A DNA stretch of 20,510 nt. Origin: Asparagopsis taxiformis. Taxonomy: Eukaryota > Rhodophyta > Florideophyceae > Bonnemaisoniales > Bonnemaisoniaceae. The DNA is taken from positions 1 through 20,510 of the forward strand of contig JALQPE010000124.1 of NCBI GenBank assembly GCA_030407315.1, in the 5' to 3' direction. Of this stretch, positions 13,652 through 20,510 are shown piece by piece. Position numbers and translations under genes: made by a program. The number at the start of each line of letters is the position of its first letter. Within the stretch, counting starts at the first letter, position 1. Below the pieces are notes generated by a model that was not told the DNA's origin, made no database searches, and saw only the letters and a program-made list of their open reading frames with translations.

Positions 13652-16536
13652 CGAGGTAGCTTACATCCGCGAAATTGTGCATCACCGTATACCCTCGCTC
13701 GTTGATTTCCGTTCGGCAATTGTGGAAGTACGCCATACCAGTGCCGGCCTCATACGAATCCTTCCAGCTTGTAGACATTCGCGCAACCTGGGCGAAGTCC
13801 AGCCTCGAGGGTAGAAACGTCGATGTAGGCTCACACATCGCCTTGGCAGCCATCTTCCACGCTGCGAAAAACATCGGATAGATGGTGTCGATCTCGAAAA
13901 CAAGATGACGAGCCCGATGTTGTTCCGGAATATGCAGCCCCTCAAACACAGGGTCCATCGCCACTTGCTTCAAATACCTCACCTCTCTGCCCTCCTCATC
14001 GATTTCCACACTCTCCAATAACAACCTGAGCTCAATCGGGGGCAGACAGCCAACCCTCACCGATGCGATGACGTCCGCGGGACGCTGCGCCAGATGATGC
14101 CCTTCGGCTCGGTCTTTGACTTCGAAATCGTCGGGAAGAGATGGCATACGGTCGTCGAACAGGAGGTCGTGTTCAGAAGGAGAGTCACGAACGATGTAAC
14201 CGTCTTCATCGACTTCGACTCCTTCCGGAACAGTGAGTGTAATTGTCACTTCGCGGACCCCCTTGCTTTTGACATGGCCCTCATCTGCACTGTTGTTTTC
14301 TTCCTCGTCCGAAACGTTATGGACAGATTCTTGGTTGGAGGGAGTCGCACCAGCACGTTGGTTATCTTGGGGGACAATCTCAACGGCAGAATCGGGGGAA
14401 CGGGCGGAGTCTTCGTCACCCTCATCACCGGAAACAGTGGCTTGTTGTTGATCGGTGGGTTTATCAACAACGGCCTGCTCTTCTTCCCCGGCGGATTGTT
14501 GTACCACAACCGGCTCTTCTTCCTCGAGGCGTGTGCTCCCCGTCGAGCGAAGTCGCTGTGAACGGCGGCGGATGCCATGCGAAGCAGGCTCATGTTCGAC
14601 ATTTCGCTGCTTCTTGTGAGTGAGTCTCACATTGGCAGCAGAAGGGCGGCGTTTGCGTCGAGCCTTAGTCTTCTTCTTCAATGTCGGATTGAAAAACTCT
14701 TTCAAGTTCGTTTCCAAATCCTGTAAACGTGTGGTTCTCCGTCGCATTCGAACCTCACTGCTCCGGTCGTCCCCTCTATACATTGCAATGGCATTGGTGA
14801 GATGCCATTGCAACTCCTTCGGCTGCTTAACCGACCCAATTGCCATCTCTGTGCTCAGAAATGACTTGCGCATAATACTCTTTGGGCGCCCAAACGCAGC
14901 GTACAGAGAATTTGCTATTGCAGTCACGCGACGGACGTATGTATAGAAGTCGTTCACGTCAAAGCGTCCATCCGGACGTCCACCATGAGCAGGGTTCAAG
15001 TACTCCGAAAGACCACGCAAGACGAAGACAAAGTTTTCTTCCAGCAACTCGCGCACTATCTTGTGGTCCAGGTGCGTTATCCCAATCTCGTTGCGGCGCT
15101 CGGAATTGTTCAGCTCACGCAACACTTCGTCGAGAACAGGATGCTTCAGCGTTGCTATAGCCAAACGCGTCCACCGCCGGGCCGTGTTCGTTGAATTCAT
15201 CATCCCCATGAACTGCGCCTCGAACAATGTTCGGATGACATCAGACTCACGCAAGTCGCCAGCGTTTTCCACGTTATTTGCAACAGCAATCGTACGGATG
15301 AACTGCTGGATGGACGACAAGATTCGAACCAGGGAGCGCTCCGTCAGTTGCGTCCCAGTCGTATGGTTCGACTCTGCACTCTTGTGGATGATCTCATGAG
15401 GCTGAAGATCACTGTCGTCCTTGCGGCGAAGGTAGTACACATCCAGAGGTTGAGTAACCCAGCGCAAGCGGTTTGCGTCCTGTGGCAGCTTGGTTCTGTG
15501 CATACGGGTGAGGCGCGTGAAGTCATCGGCAATGCTATGCATAGCATTGAGACGATGCAGTCCGTCGATCACGGTCACGTTCGCATTGGCATGGAATTTG
15601 CCATTCTGGAACAGACGCGTGTCGGCGGACAGATGCGTGTTCTGCGACCTCAGCACCGTCACAGTGATACGCGAAGAGCTCACATACCCCACAGCCAACA
15701 TATTGTTGCGCAGGTCCTCCACGTGGTCTTCTTTCACATCCCGAAGGGTCACGGCCGGTTCCACTAGCTGCCTCACCAACACAGTCGCTCCTTCTCCGAC
15801 GTAATCCGACGTCACAAACTTGGGCACCGTAATTTGCGTCCCCTGCTGCTCACGAATGCTTTCCGCCACCTCCGGTTCGTCGTCCACCTCGGTTACGTCC
15901 TGCGTAGTAGCTTCGGTGACGTTGGAGCGAGCAGGGTGCTTCGTGCCTCCACTGGAGGCTCTGGCAGAGAGAGCAGGGCGCTTCGTGCCTCCCGAAACCG
16001 GGACGGAGCGTGCTGGATGCTTCGTACCCCCCGAACCAGTGATTTCGCCTGCTGGACCGGTACTGGGCATCCGTCCCGAGCTGGCCTGGTTCGTCGCTGC
16101 GTTGAAGTTTGACGCTGCAGCAGGGGTACGAATGTCGCTAGGGCCATCCTCCGCAGCGGGGCGCATCATCCGAGTATCCCAAGGGTAAAACGCCGCGGCG
16201 TATGCTCCACCCATCGTCTCCGGCGGTCCCTCGGCGCCATCAAACATGTACGGGAACGGGAGGTCCTTGAACTTGTCCTTAGTCGCAATGTTGCGCACGA
16301 CGATATAGTCCGGCCTCGTCGGTTTCCGGCAGCTTGTGGTTGTGCAGCGTGCGCGGAAGGCCAACATCGCCACCAGCAGTGCTCACCGAAGCCGTCCCAA
16401 TATGCACAGCCGCACCGTCCACGTCCGCAAACAAATTGACATCGACGCCGCGCTTGAGTCCGCGCGACTCCGCTGACGCGCTCACTTGATCGCCGCAAAC
16501 CGTTGAAAACAAACTGCTGAAATGCGTATCCGCCAT
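12626..16536 (-). CDS. ParB/Srx-like domain fused to a 2-oxoglutarate/Fe(II) dioxygenase domain, interrupted by two frame changes
   Basis: Start chosen at 16536: an ATG in an ACAACC-ATGG context after a pyrimidine-rich leader. The 3911 bases minus two extra bases give 1303 codons, consistent with one gene carrying two +1 shifts (near 16303-16315 and 13595-13606). Order: a short N-terminal part; a ParB-like domain with VIDGLHRLNAM; a Lys/Arg-rich then acidic linker; a dioxygenase domain that begins INERGYTVMHNF before the second shift and continues with H-N-D, PGSHK, distal His and Arg after it. Because the dioxygenase domain spans the second shift, the pieces belong together. Known: ParB/Srx-fold domains bind or cut nucleic acid and can use nucleotides; PhyH-type domains hydroxylate using 2-oxoglutarate. 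Inferred: a nuclear DNA- or chromatin-modifying protein. The frame changes may be decay, assembly error, or splicing (a 109-base GTGAGC...AAG intron would also restore frame at the first break). Confidence 0.65.
13494..16373 (-). CDS. Main segment: ParB/Srx-like domain, nuclear linker, start of dioxygenase domain
   Basis: The open frame is 959 codons; its first codon is not ATG, so the true start is upstream. Residues 115-150 carry three copies of a GGTK[HR]PA[RL]S unit. Residues about 196-360 resemble a ParB/Srx domain: VRQLVEPAVTLRDVKEDHVE, then a central VIDGLHRLNAM (DG-HR box at 270-274) and ESNHTTGTQLTERS, which sits where ParB-like proteins have their second box. A helical region follows (360-560). 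Residues 565-610 are strongly basic (KKKTKARRKRRP, RRRSQRLR), a likely nuclear signal. Residues 615-700 are acidic and disordered. Residues 705-880 contain two related-looking segments (ITLTVPEGVEVDEDGYIV and VRVGCLPPIELRLLLESVEID). The dioxygenase domain begins near 888 and runs into the frame change around residue 923. Confidence 0.65.
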   Translation of the reverse strand: MAMLAFRARCTTTSCRKPTRPDYIVVRNIATKDKFKDLPFPYMFDGAEGPPETMGGAYAAAFYPWDTRMMRPAAEDGPSDIRTPAAASNFNAATNQASSGRMPSTGPAGEITGSGGTKHPARSVPVSGGTKRPALSARASSGGTKHPARSNVTEATTQDVTEVDDEPEVAESIREQQGTQITVPKFVTSDYVGEGATVLVRQLVEPAVTLRDVKEDHVEDLRNNMLAVGYVSSSRITVTVLRSQNTHLSADTRLFQNGKFHANANVTVIDGLHRLNAMHSIADDFTRLTRMHRTKLPQDANRLRWVTQPLDVYYLRRKDDSDLQPHEIIHKSAESNHTTGTQLTERSLVRILSSIQQFIRTIAVANNVENAGDLRESDVIRTLFEAQFMGMMNSTNTARRWTRLAIATLKHPVLDEVLRELNNSERRNEIGITHLDHKIVRELLEENFVFVLRGLSEYLNPAHGGRPDGRFDVNDFYTYVRRVTAIANSLYAAFGRPKSIMRKSFLSTEMAIGSVKQPKELQWHLTNAIAMYRGDDRSSEVRMRRRTTRLQDLETNLKEFFNPTLKKKTKARRKRRPSAANVRLTHKKQRNVEHEPASHGIRRRSQRLRSTGSTRLEEEEPVVVQQSAGEEEQAVVDKPTDQQQATVSGDEGDEDSARSPDSAVEIVPQDNQRAGATPSNQESVHNVSDEEENNSADEGHVKSKGVREVTITLTVPEGVEVDEDGYIVRDSPSEHDLLFDDRMPSLPDDFEVKDRAEGHHLAQRPADVIASVRVGCLPPIELRLLLESVEIDEEGREVRYLKQVAMDPVFEGLHIPEQHRARHLVFEIDTIYPMFFAAWKMAAKAMCEPTSTFLPSRLDFAQVARMSTSWKDSYEAGTGMAYFHNCRTEINERGYTVMHNFADVSYLDASDKFPFDLGLMEEIPTRNCFGTFGNVGGGGGAQGPWEPAAVESHCQYRGR
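16279..16536 (-). CDS. N-terminal segment of the ParB-like/dioxygenase gene
   Basis: This is the frame from the ATG at 16536 (MADTHFSSLF) to its stop at 16279. It encodes about 85 residues of mixed composition without a recognised motif. The reading TLHNHKLPETDEAG in this frame leads naturally into YIVVRNIATKDKF in the next frame around 16303-16315, which is why a single-base shift is preferred over an intron. A donor-like GTGAGC at 16386-16381 with acceptor AAG at 16278 is the alternative. Confidence 0.5.
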   Translation of the reverse strand: MADTHFSSLFSTVCGDQVSASAESRGLKRGVDVNLFADVDGAAVHIGTASVSTAGGDVGLPRTLHNHKLPETDEAGLYRRAQHCD

Positions 16537-16620
16537 GGTTGTTGAGTTGGAAAGGAAAAGAGATGGTTGACGTTGACGTATTGGAGTGATGTGGATGGTA
16601 GGTTTCACGTTGCGTTGAAG
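16537..16620 (-). promoter_or_regulatory. Leader of the ParB-like/dioxygenase gene
   Basis: Read on the minus strand, the bases just before the ATG at 16536 are rich in C and T with CAACAACC immediately upstream, giving A at -3 and G at +4. Such pyrimidine-rich leaders are common in filamentous fungi and support this ATG as the start. No clear TATA box was found. Confidence 0.4.
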
Positions 16621-16880
16621 AATGGTCGTGAACGCCAATCGCTGGAAATAATAACACAATAGAACCGAAATTTTGTTAGGTACACACCTATCGTGACCGC
16701 TGGAATGCAAGAGACGCAATCGAGATGTGAGTGTCCGTTCGGAACGGGCCCGAGTCGGGCTCTCGAAACCTGACGAGGTGGCGTGAAGCAGGCAGTGTCC
16801 TTGATGTGTAATGTGTTAAAATTACAGCTGTCAAGCTAGGCGGCTTTTGGGGCGGCTGCGAGCACCCCTTTATCCGGGGA
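16621..16880. other. Promoter-side flank of the ParB-like gene, nothing recognised
   Basis: These 260 non-coding bases lie between the leader and repeat A copy 2. The long open frame crossing it on the minus strand (16688-17068) runs through repeat A and is chance. Confidence 0.4.
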
Positions 16881-17140
16881 ACACCCTGATTTGAGTTAAA
16901 ATTTGGGCTATTCTCAAAAACATGCACATGTGAACATGTTTTTGAGATGGGGGTGTGCCGTACGGCACAATCGACCCGCCCAAATCGTTGATTTTTTACA
17001 ATTTTTTTGCTGCCCGAAATTTTACAATTTCTGGGCTGGCCAGCAGTGCAATCGAGCTGGACATCCACCGGACGTCCATTTCAGTTGGTCGTGTGCTGCC
17101 TACATCCACGCATTGCAGCAACTAAGCAGGCGGGTTCACT
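16881..17140 (+). repeat. Repeat A, copy 2, complete with foldback
   Basis: It begins ACACCCTGATTT like copy 1. The outer stem is ATTTGGGC (16901-16908) with GCCCAAAT (16978-16985), and it encloses the same two palindromes without change. CTGGCCAG and GGACGTCC follow, then a diverged but alignable tail to about 17140. It lies 5' of the ParB-like gene, in direct orientation to copy 1, about 4.78 kb away. Confidence 0.85.
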
Positions 17141-17189
17141 ACTAATACAAAGTGCACGGAATATGAGTAACGTGATGGGTGAGTAGTGT

Positions 17190-17384
17190 TTGTGTTGAGG
17201 GAGTAAGGCGGGACCATGATGAAACACGGAAGAAGATGCTCCTAGCATAACTTAGGCTTGAAGCCTGGAATCGACCCATCTTTCGGCGCCATTTAGCCTC
17301 ACAGTTAGTGCTTACAGAAGCCAGTGATGACCCCGCTCGGGGCGGCGGCTCCGGTTCCTGAGGCCGTTGTGGCCAAATTAGACA
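17190..17384 (+). repeat. Repeat B, right copy
   Basis: It matches 11869-12102: AGGCGGGACCATGATGAAAC near the start, an ACAGTTAGTGCTTACAGA segment, CCAGTGAT, the GC-rich near-palindrome CCCCGCTCGGGG, and GGCCGTTGTGGCCAAATTAG at the end, directly joined to the next repeat A. It has only one of the 60-bp units that are doubled on the left. Confidence 0.75.
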
Positions 17385-17552
17385 CCTTATTTGAATTAAA
17401 ATTTGGGCTATTCTCAAAAACATGCACATGTGAACATGTTTTTGAGATGGGGGTGTGCCGTACGGCACAATCGACCCGCCCAAATCGTTGATTTTTTACA
17501 ATATTTTTGCTGCCCGAAATTCTACAATTTCTGGGCTGGCCAGTAATGCAAT
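17385..17552 (+). repeat. Repeat A, copy 3, right end missing
   Basis: The foldback part is conserved (outer stem at 17401 onward, both palindromes present). The match stops just after GGCCAGTAATGCAAT, so the GGACGTCC end is lost. It is joined to repeat B on the left exactly as copy 1 is. Confidence 0.85.
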
Positions 17553-18085
17553 AGCTATCTGCTCTAAACCGATTCTAACAAGCAGAAAGAATCCTCTCCT
17601 TCATGACGATGCTCTCGAATTGAGTGCAATGCAACGGACTCCCTCCAAGAGAACGACAAAGCATCGTATTTTCCAAGGCATTTCCGTACGAAAAATAATC
17701 GAAAAACATATTTGACTTTAACCTAACAGCTATCGCGAGCACCGTACTCAGCTATATTTCCTCTGTAATTTCCTTCCTCCAACCAATCAATAGCCGCTTG
17801 GTCATAGGCTTAAAAGCCTTCCACTATCTGTCCTATCCATCGAAGACCCTCGGAGGGTTCGATCCAGGCCTTGATCACCCATGATGGGTGTGCAACCCGA
17901 GAAAATGAAAATGGAACATATTGCGACAGGGACGAGATATCATTCAATGAAAGAGAGCTTCTCTTTCGTTTACTTTTTTTCTAACAAGATTCTAAACGTC
18001 TACAAACCCTATGTCGTCCGTCCGTTTTCATCCCGGAGAGATGTGGATGTGAGGTAAGACGCAGTGGTGATGTTGTGTTGATTCC
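17553..18085. other. Intergenic stretch, no gene supported
   Basis: AT-rich DNA with two small perfect hairpins: GAAAGAGA/TCTCTTTC at 17949-17967 and CCCAT/ATGGG near 17878. A GGTTCGATCC at 17856-17865 matches a Pol III B-box, but no tRNA fold is formed. No coding region is convincing. Confidence 0.5.
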
Positions 18086-18087
18086 CA

Positions 18088-18420
18088 CAGACGGAGGTGG
18101 AGGAGGTGGCTACGGAGGAAGCCTGGAGAACTTTTCCGGTACTGACATCTCACATGTTGACATGTGAGATGTCAGTACCCATGGATGAGAAGAAAAACAT
18201 GTTCAGGTCCGGTTCGGATATTGTTGCCATTAACGGAGGCGGAGGAGGCGGCTACGGTGCAAGCCTGGAGAACATGTGACTCACATCTCGGAGATGTCAG
18301 TACCCATGGATGAGAAGAAAAGCATGTTGAGGTGCGGTTCGGATATTCGATCTATTAACGGAGGTGGTGGAGGAGGCTATGGTGGAAGCCTGGAGAAGAA
18401 TAGAGTAGTCCTATACCCAT
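18088..18420 (+). repeat. Three-unit tandem repeat with Gly-codon-rich core
   Basis: Units begin near 18091, 18234 and 18360 (spacing about 143 and 126). Each has a core ACGGAGG-TGGAGGAGG-type run encoding GGGGGGYG[GA]SLE in one frame, then a hairpin zone, then CCCATGGATGAGAAGAA and GGTTCGGATATT. Units 1 and 2 meet TGA stops soon after the core, while unit 3 runs open to 18473. The core of unit 1 is preceded by a CCCACAG that looks like a splice acceptor. Whether this is a decayed repeat gene or a non-coding minisatellite cannot be decided. The ORFs at 18097 and 18276 are too short to trust as genes. Confidence 0.65.
18138..18179. repeat. Perfect inverted repeat, 19-bp arms, 4-base loop
   Basis: GGTACTGACATCTCACATG (18138-18156) is followed by loop TTGA and its exact reverse complement (18161-18179). 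It lies in tandem unit 1. In unit 2 the same place keeps only a 7-bp version (ACATCTC-G-GAGATGT, about 18282-18296), and unit 3 has none. Confidence 0.9.
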
Positions 18421-18692
18421 GGATCACAAGAAGACGTTGTTGGGCTCCTTTTCGAAGCCCATTCGTCTCTTGAATAAATTTAGCACCCAAATCATATACA
18501 ATTGCCGAGTTGACACCCCGTATGTCTCGTTGGTAGAAATAGCAGGGGTTCCACCACTCAGCTGGCGGGAAGTAGTTACTGATTATATGAGATATGGCTT
18601 AGCTCCCGCCAAACCGATAGCTCTGGGCTCAGGTTCTCCAAATGTGGTTATACGAATGTGTTCTGACAATGCTAGAAGACGAATATCTGCAT
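18421..18692. other. Intergenic stretch with a short inverted repeat
   Basis: No gene is supported; a 92-codon open stretch here has no motif. TGGCGGGA (18563-18570) and TCCCGCCA (18604-18611) form an 8-bp inverted repeat. Confidence 0.4.
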
Positions 18693-18872
18693 CCTGATTT
18701 GAATTAAAATTTGGGCTATTCTCAAAAACATGCACATGTGAACATGTTTTTGAGATGGGGATGTGCCGTACGGCACAATCGACCGCCAAATCGATGTTTT
18801 TTGCAATATTTTTTTCTGCCCGAAATTGTAGAATTTCTGGTCTGGCCAGCAATGCATCTGAGCTGGACATCC
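18693..18872 (+). repeat. Repeat A, copy 4, right end missing
   Basis: It begins CCTGATTTGAATT. The hairpin TCTCAAAAACATG/CATGTTTTTGAGA and the TGTGCCGTACGGCACA palindrome are intact. The right arm of the outer stem has lost one C (GCCAAAT). The match ends after GAGCTGGACATCC, where other copies continue to GGACGTCC. It stands alone, without repeat B. Confidence 0.85.
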
Positions 18873-19207
18873 CCATGTCCAGTGGCCGTCCGGATGTCGC
18901 TCAACTTGTAAGCGTGTGATGCCCATGACAACCTATGTGACTGGCGACCGTGCAGTACAACACTCAAAGGCAGGGAATCACAATCTTTTTAAAATTTTTT
19001 CTCTTACCACGTACCCGTCACAACTTATTACCTACACCGGTTACGGGTTTCAAGACCTTTCCAGTGCTGTGTACCCGTATACTCTGTTCCGTTCGATATC
19101 AACCAGTGTTCCTCACGAAAGAGTGCAAACGTCACGAGATACGTCGTCAAATTTGACTGTCTCGCCGAGCGGTCGCCATCCTGTACCGAATTTCCACTCA
19201 TTCCATT
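18873..19207. other. Flank between repeat A copy 4 and the right-hand gene
   Basis: No repeat or motif was recognised. A 100-codon open stretch (18916-19218) exists, but its composition and lack of motifs do not support a gene. Confidence 0.4.
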
Positions 19208-20429
19208 ATGACGAATAAGCGCAGGCGCAACAGCATCCGATCGTTGACGACGCAACCGTGCCAATTCTGCGCGAACCCGCTAGCCCTTGGGAGGATTCTA
19301 GTGACATGGGTACACGTCGAAACGTAGGTCGCGCCGCCCGCGAAACTACTCTCGCTGGCAAAGACTTCCTCCGCCTCTTGCTGGATTTATTCGCCCACTC
19401 AAGTTTCGCAGACTTGACGGACAAGCCGGGAGGTTTCACATACGCGGACCTTTGGCGCTTGGGTTGCGCATGGCACGGAAGAACAATTTGCGGCGCTGCA
19501 AGGTCGACTCAGCATGGCCTTCAGCGGTCGTTCGAAGAATGCTGGAGTCGAGGCGGATGTTGCCGAAATCGTCATGGCAGAGATGAACGTTGAGCGAGCC
19601 AAGCAGATTGTTCGTCTGGCATTACCCATTGCCGAGTTTTCAAGACAGGATGAGCGTATCGGGCAATGGGTTGAGCACTGCATCCTTTCTGGGATCGTGC
19701 CGCAGACCTTCCTTATTGGATGTAACATGCTTCCTTCGCCACTACAGGCGCCGCAGCGCGGGGAACCAAGCGCCTTCGTTCTTGCTCCACCGGAAACGTT
19801 CGAGGTATTGATGTATTTCCAAGCGTTGTCTATCATCCGAAATCACAACAAGAACCTGCCGCGTCGCCGAATAGGAATGCGGCCGAAGAGGGGAACGAAG
19901 CCGCACGCGTCCCAGCCCATCGGAAAAGCACTAATCGAGCTTGTTACGTGGTTCAAGTTTTATACCATGCTTGGATCGATGTGGCCTTCGCCGCAAAGTT
20001 TTCCAGCTTCGAAGAGTTGATGGCGCCGTACATCATTTTCGACAGCAGTGAGCATTGGTTTGACGTGCTCGATGAAGGTCTATTCGCACCGATGGAGCAG
20101 AAGCTAGATCTCTACCACGACAAAGCTCCCCTATCTCATCCTGATGGATATGGTGGAAAAGTAGAACAAGAACCAGTGCGCAGCACAGTGCATTTAGGGA
20201 CCTTGTGAGGAAGTTCTTCGACGGTTGCAGTTTCTTATTCGTCAACCCGGACCTGTACACCTGGCCGGAGTCCGACCGCTGGGGGGCGCTGGAAATATAC
20301 TTGTCAAGCGGAAATCCGGACAAGCTGCCAGCGTACTTTGACACCCTCGACGAAGACGTTATGGCTGTCCTCCGCCCGGCACCACAAGCCGCGGACGCAG
20401 AAAAAGGTCCCCAAGCCGGTTTTGATTGA
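19208..20429 (+). pseudogene. Uncharacterised gene split across three frames
   Basis: The family is not recognised. A possible start is the ATG at 19208 (MTNKRRRNSIRS). The most protein-like reading then moves between frames. Frame 1, about 19219-19475, has ETTLAGKDFLRLLLDLFAHSS and TDKPGGFTYADLWRLG. Frame 2, about 19475-19850, has GTEEQFAALQGRLSMAFSG, VAEIVMAEMNVERAKQIVRL and ETFEVLMYFQALSIIRNH. Frame 1 again, to about 20165, has VLYHAWIDVAFAAKFSSFEE and YIIFDSSEHWFDVLDEG. Frame 3, to 20429, has AFRDLVRKFFDGCSFLFVNP and PESDRWGALEIYLSSGNPDK, ending at TGA. It is mostly helical and appears soluble, with no catalytic motif seen. The breaks look like single-base shifts rather than clear GT-AG introns, so it is a decaying gene, a gene with assembly indels, or less likely an intron-rich gene. 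Confidence 0.45.
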
Positions 20430-20510
20430 CTCACACTCGTCGCAACCCAGGAGGGGAGGTTTGGTTTTCCGTCGACAAGACCACAACCAGGCTTCAACTT
20501 GGACCTGGGC

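Noticed and set aside
13612..13679. 68-base GTAAGC...CCAG intron in the dioxygenase region
   Set aside because: The splice signals look fair, but removal puts the downstream sequence in the wrong frame for the catalytic core and deletes protein-like sequence.
14094..14561. 155-codon plus-strand open stretch
   Set aside because: It lies opposite the acidic and linker region of the ParB-like protein and has hydrophobic low-complexity content typical of an antisense shadow.
14966..14985. CCGGACGTCCA match between the ParB-like gene, the LTR-like segment and repeat A
   Set aside because: The match is too short, with no flanking similarity; probably coincidence.
13494..16373. Bacterial contamination because of the ParB-like domain
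   Set aside because: The protein has eukaryote-style basic nuclear and acidic low-complexity linkers, a fungal-type leader, and sits among repeats shared with the rest of the window.
17784..17872. Possible tRNA or tRNA-derived element (A-box-like TAGCCGCTTGG and B-box GGTTCGATCC)
   Set aside because: The T-arm flanks do not pair, the acceptor arms do not match, and no anticodon arm is formed. At most it is a chance B-box or a very old relic.
11775..18872. CRISPR-like direct repeats
   Set aside because: Repeats A and B are long, irregularly spaced and separated by genes; there are no short regular spacers and the context is eukaryotic.

Overview
The window looks like nuclear DNA from a filamentous fungus, most likely a basidiomycete (inferred from the chromodomain-bearing Ty3/gypsy element, the style of the low-complexity nuclear proteins and the pyrimidine-rich leader before an ACAACC-ATGG start). 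No bacterial operon structure, rRNA, convincing tRNA or CRISPR array is visible. Almost everything is mobile-element or repeat sequence. No similarity search was possible; family names rest on motifs read by eye.

Region 1 (1 to about 10450) is one long LTR-retrotransposon-like unit cut by the left window edge. The plus strand carries, in order, a gag zinc knuckle, a DTG aspartic protease, reverse transcriptase (YLDD), RNase H, an HHCC/DDE integrase with a GPY/F tail and a C-terminal chromodomain. This is the order of a chromovirus, but it is broken by many frameshifts and stops. Behind pol, on the opposite strand, lie two long intact ORFs (9075-7519 and 7522-5810) of unknown function, joined by an ATGA stop/start overlap. 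They are followed by a purine tract and an LTR-like segment with a TATA box. Dense tiny perfect hairpins run through pol, the antisense ORFs and the LTR-like segment, and stop near 10450. This suggests that all three belong to one element.

Region 2 (about 10450-11770) is a strongly pyrimidine-rich stretch with only a weak minus-strand zinc-finger-like ORF.

Region 3 (about 11775-17552) is a minus-strand gene of about 1300 codons (16536-12626) enclosed by two direct-repeat blocks. The protein appears to join a ParB/Srx-like domain with a DG-HR motif, a basic/acidic nuclear linker, and a phytanoyl-CoA-hydroxylase-like 2-oxoglutarate/Fe(II) dioxygenase domain with H-x-D, PGSHK, distal H and R. 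Two single-base frame changes interrupt it. The flanking repeats ('A' and 'B') include a conserved foldback in which an outer stem encloses two palindromes. Four copies of this foldback lie in the window, all in the same orientation.

Region 4 (17553-20510) has non-coding DNA, a three-unit Gly-codon-rich tandem repeat containing a perfect 19-bp-arm hairpin, a fourth A repeat, and an unrecognised plus-strand gene (19208-20429) split across three frames.

The best candidates for something undescribed are the ParB-like/dioxygenase fusion inside its repeat frame, and the antisense two-ORF module of the retroelement.
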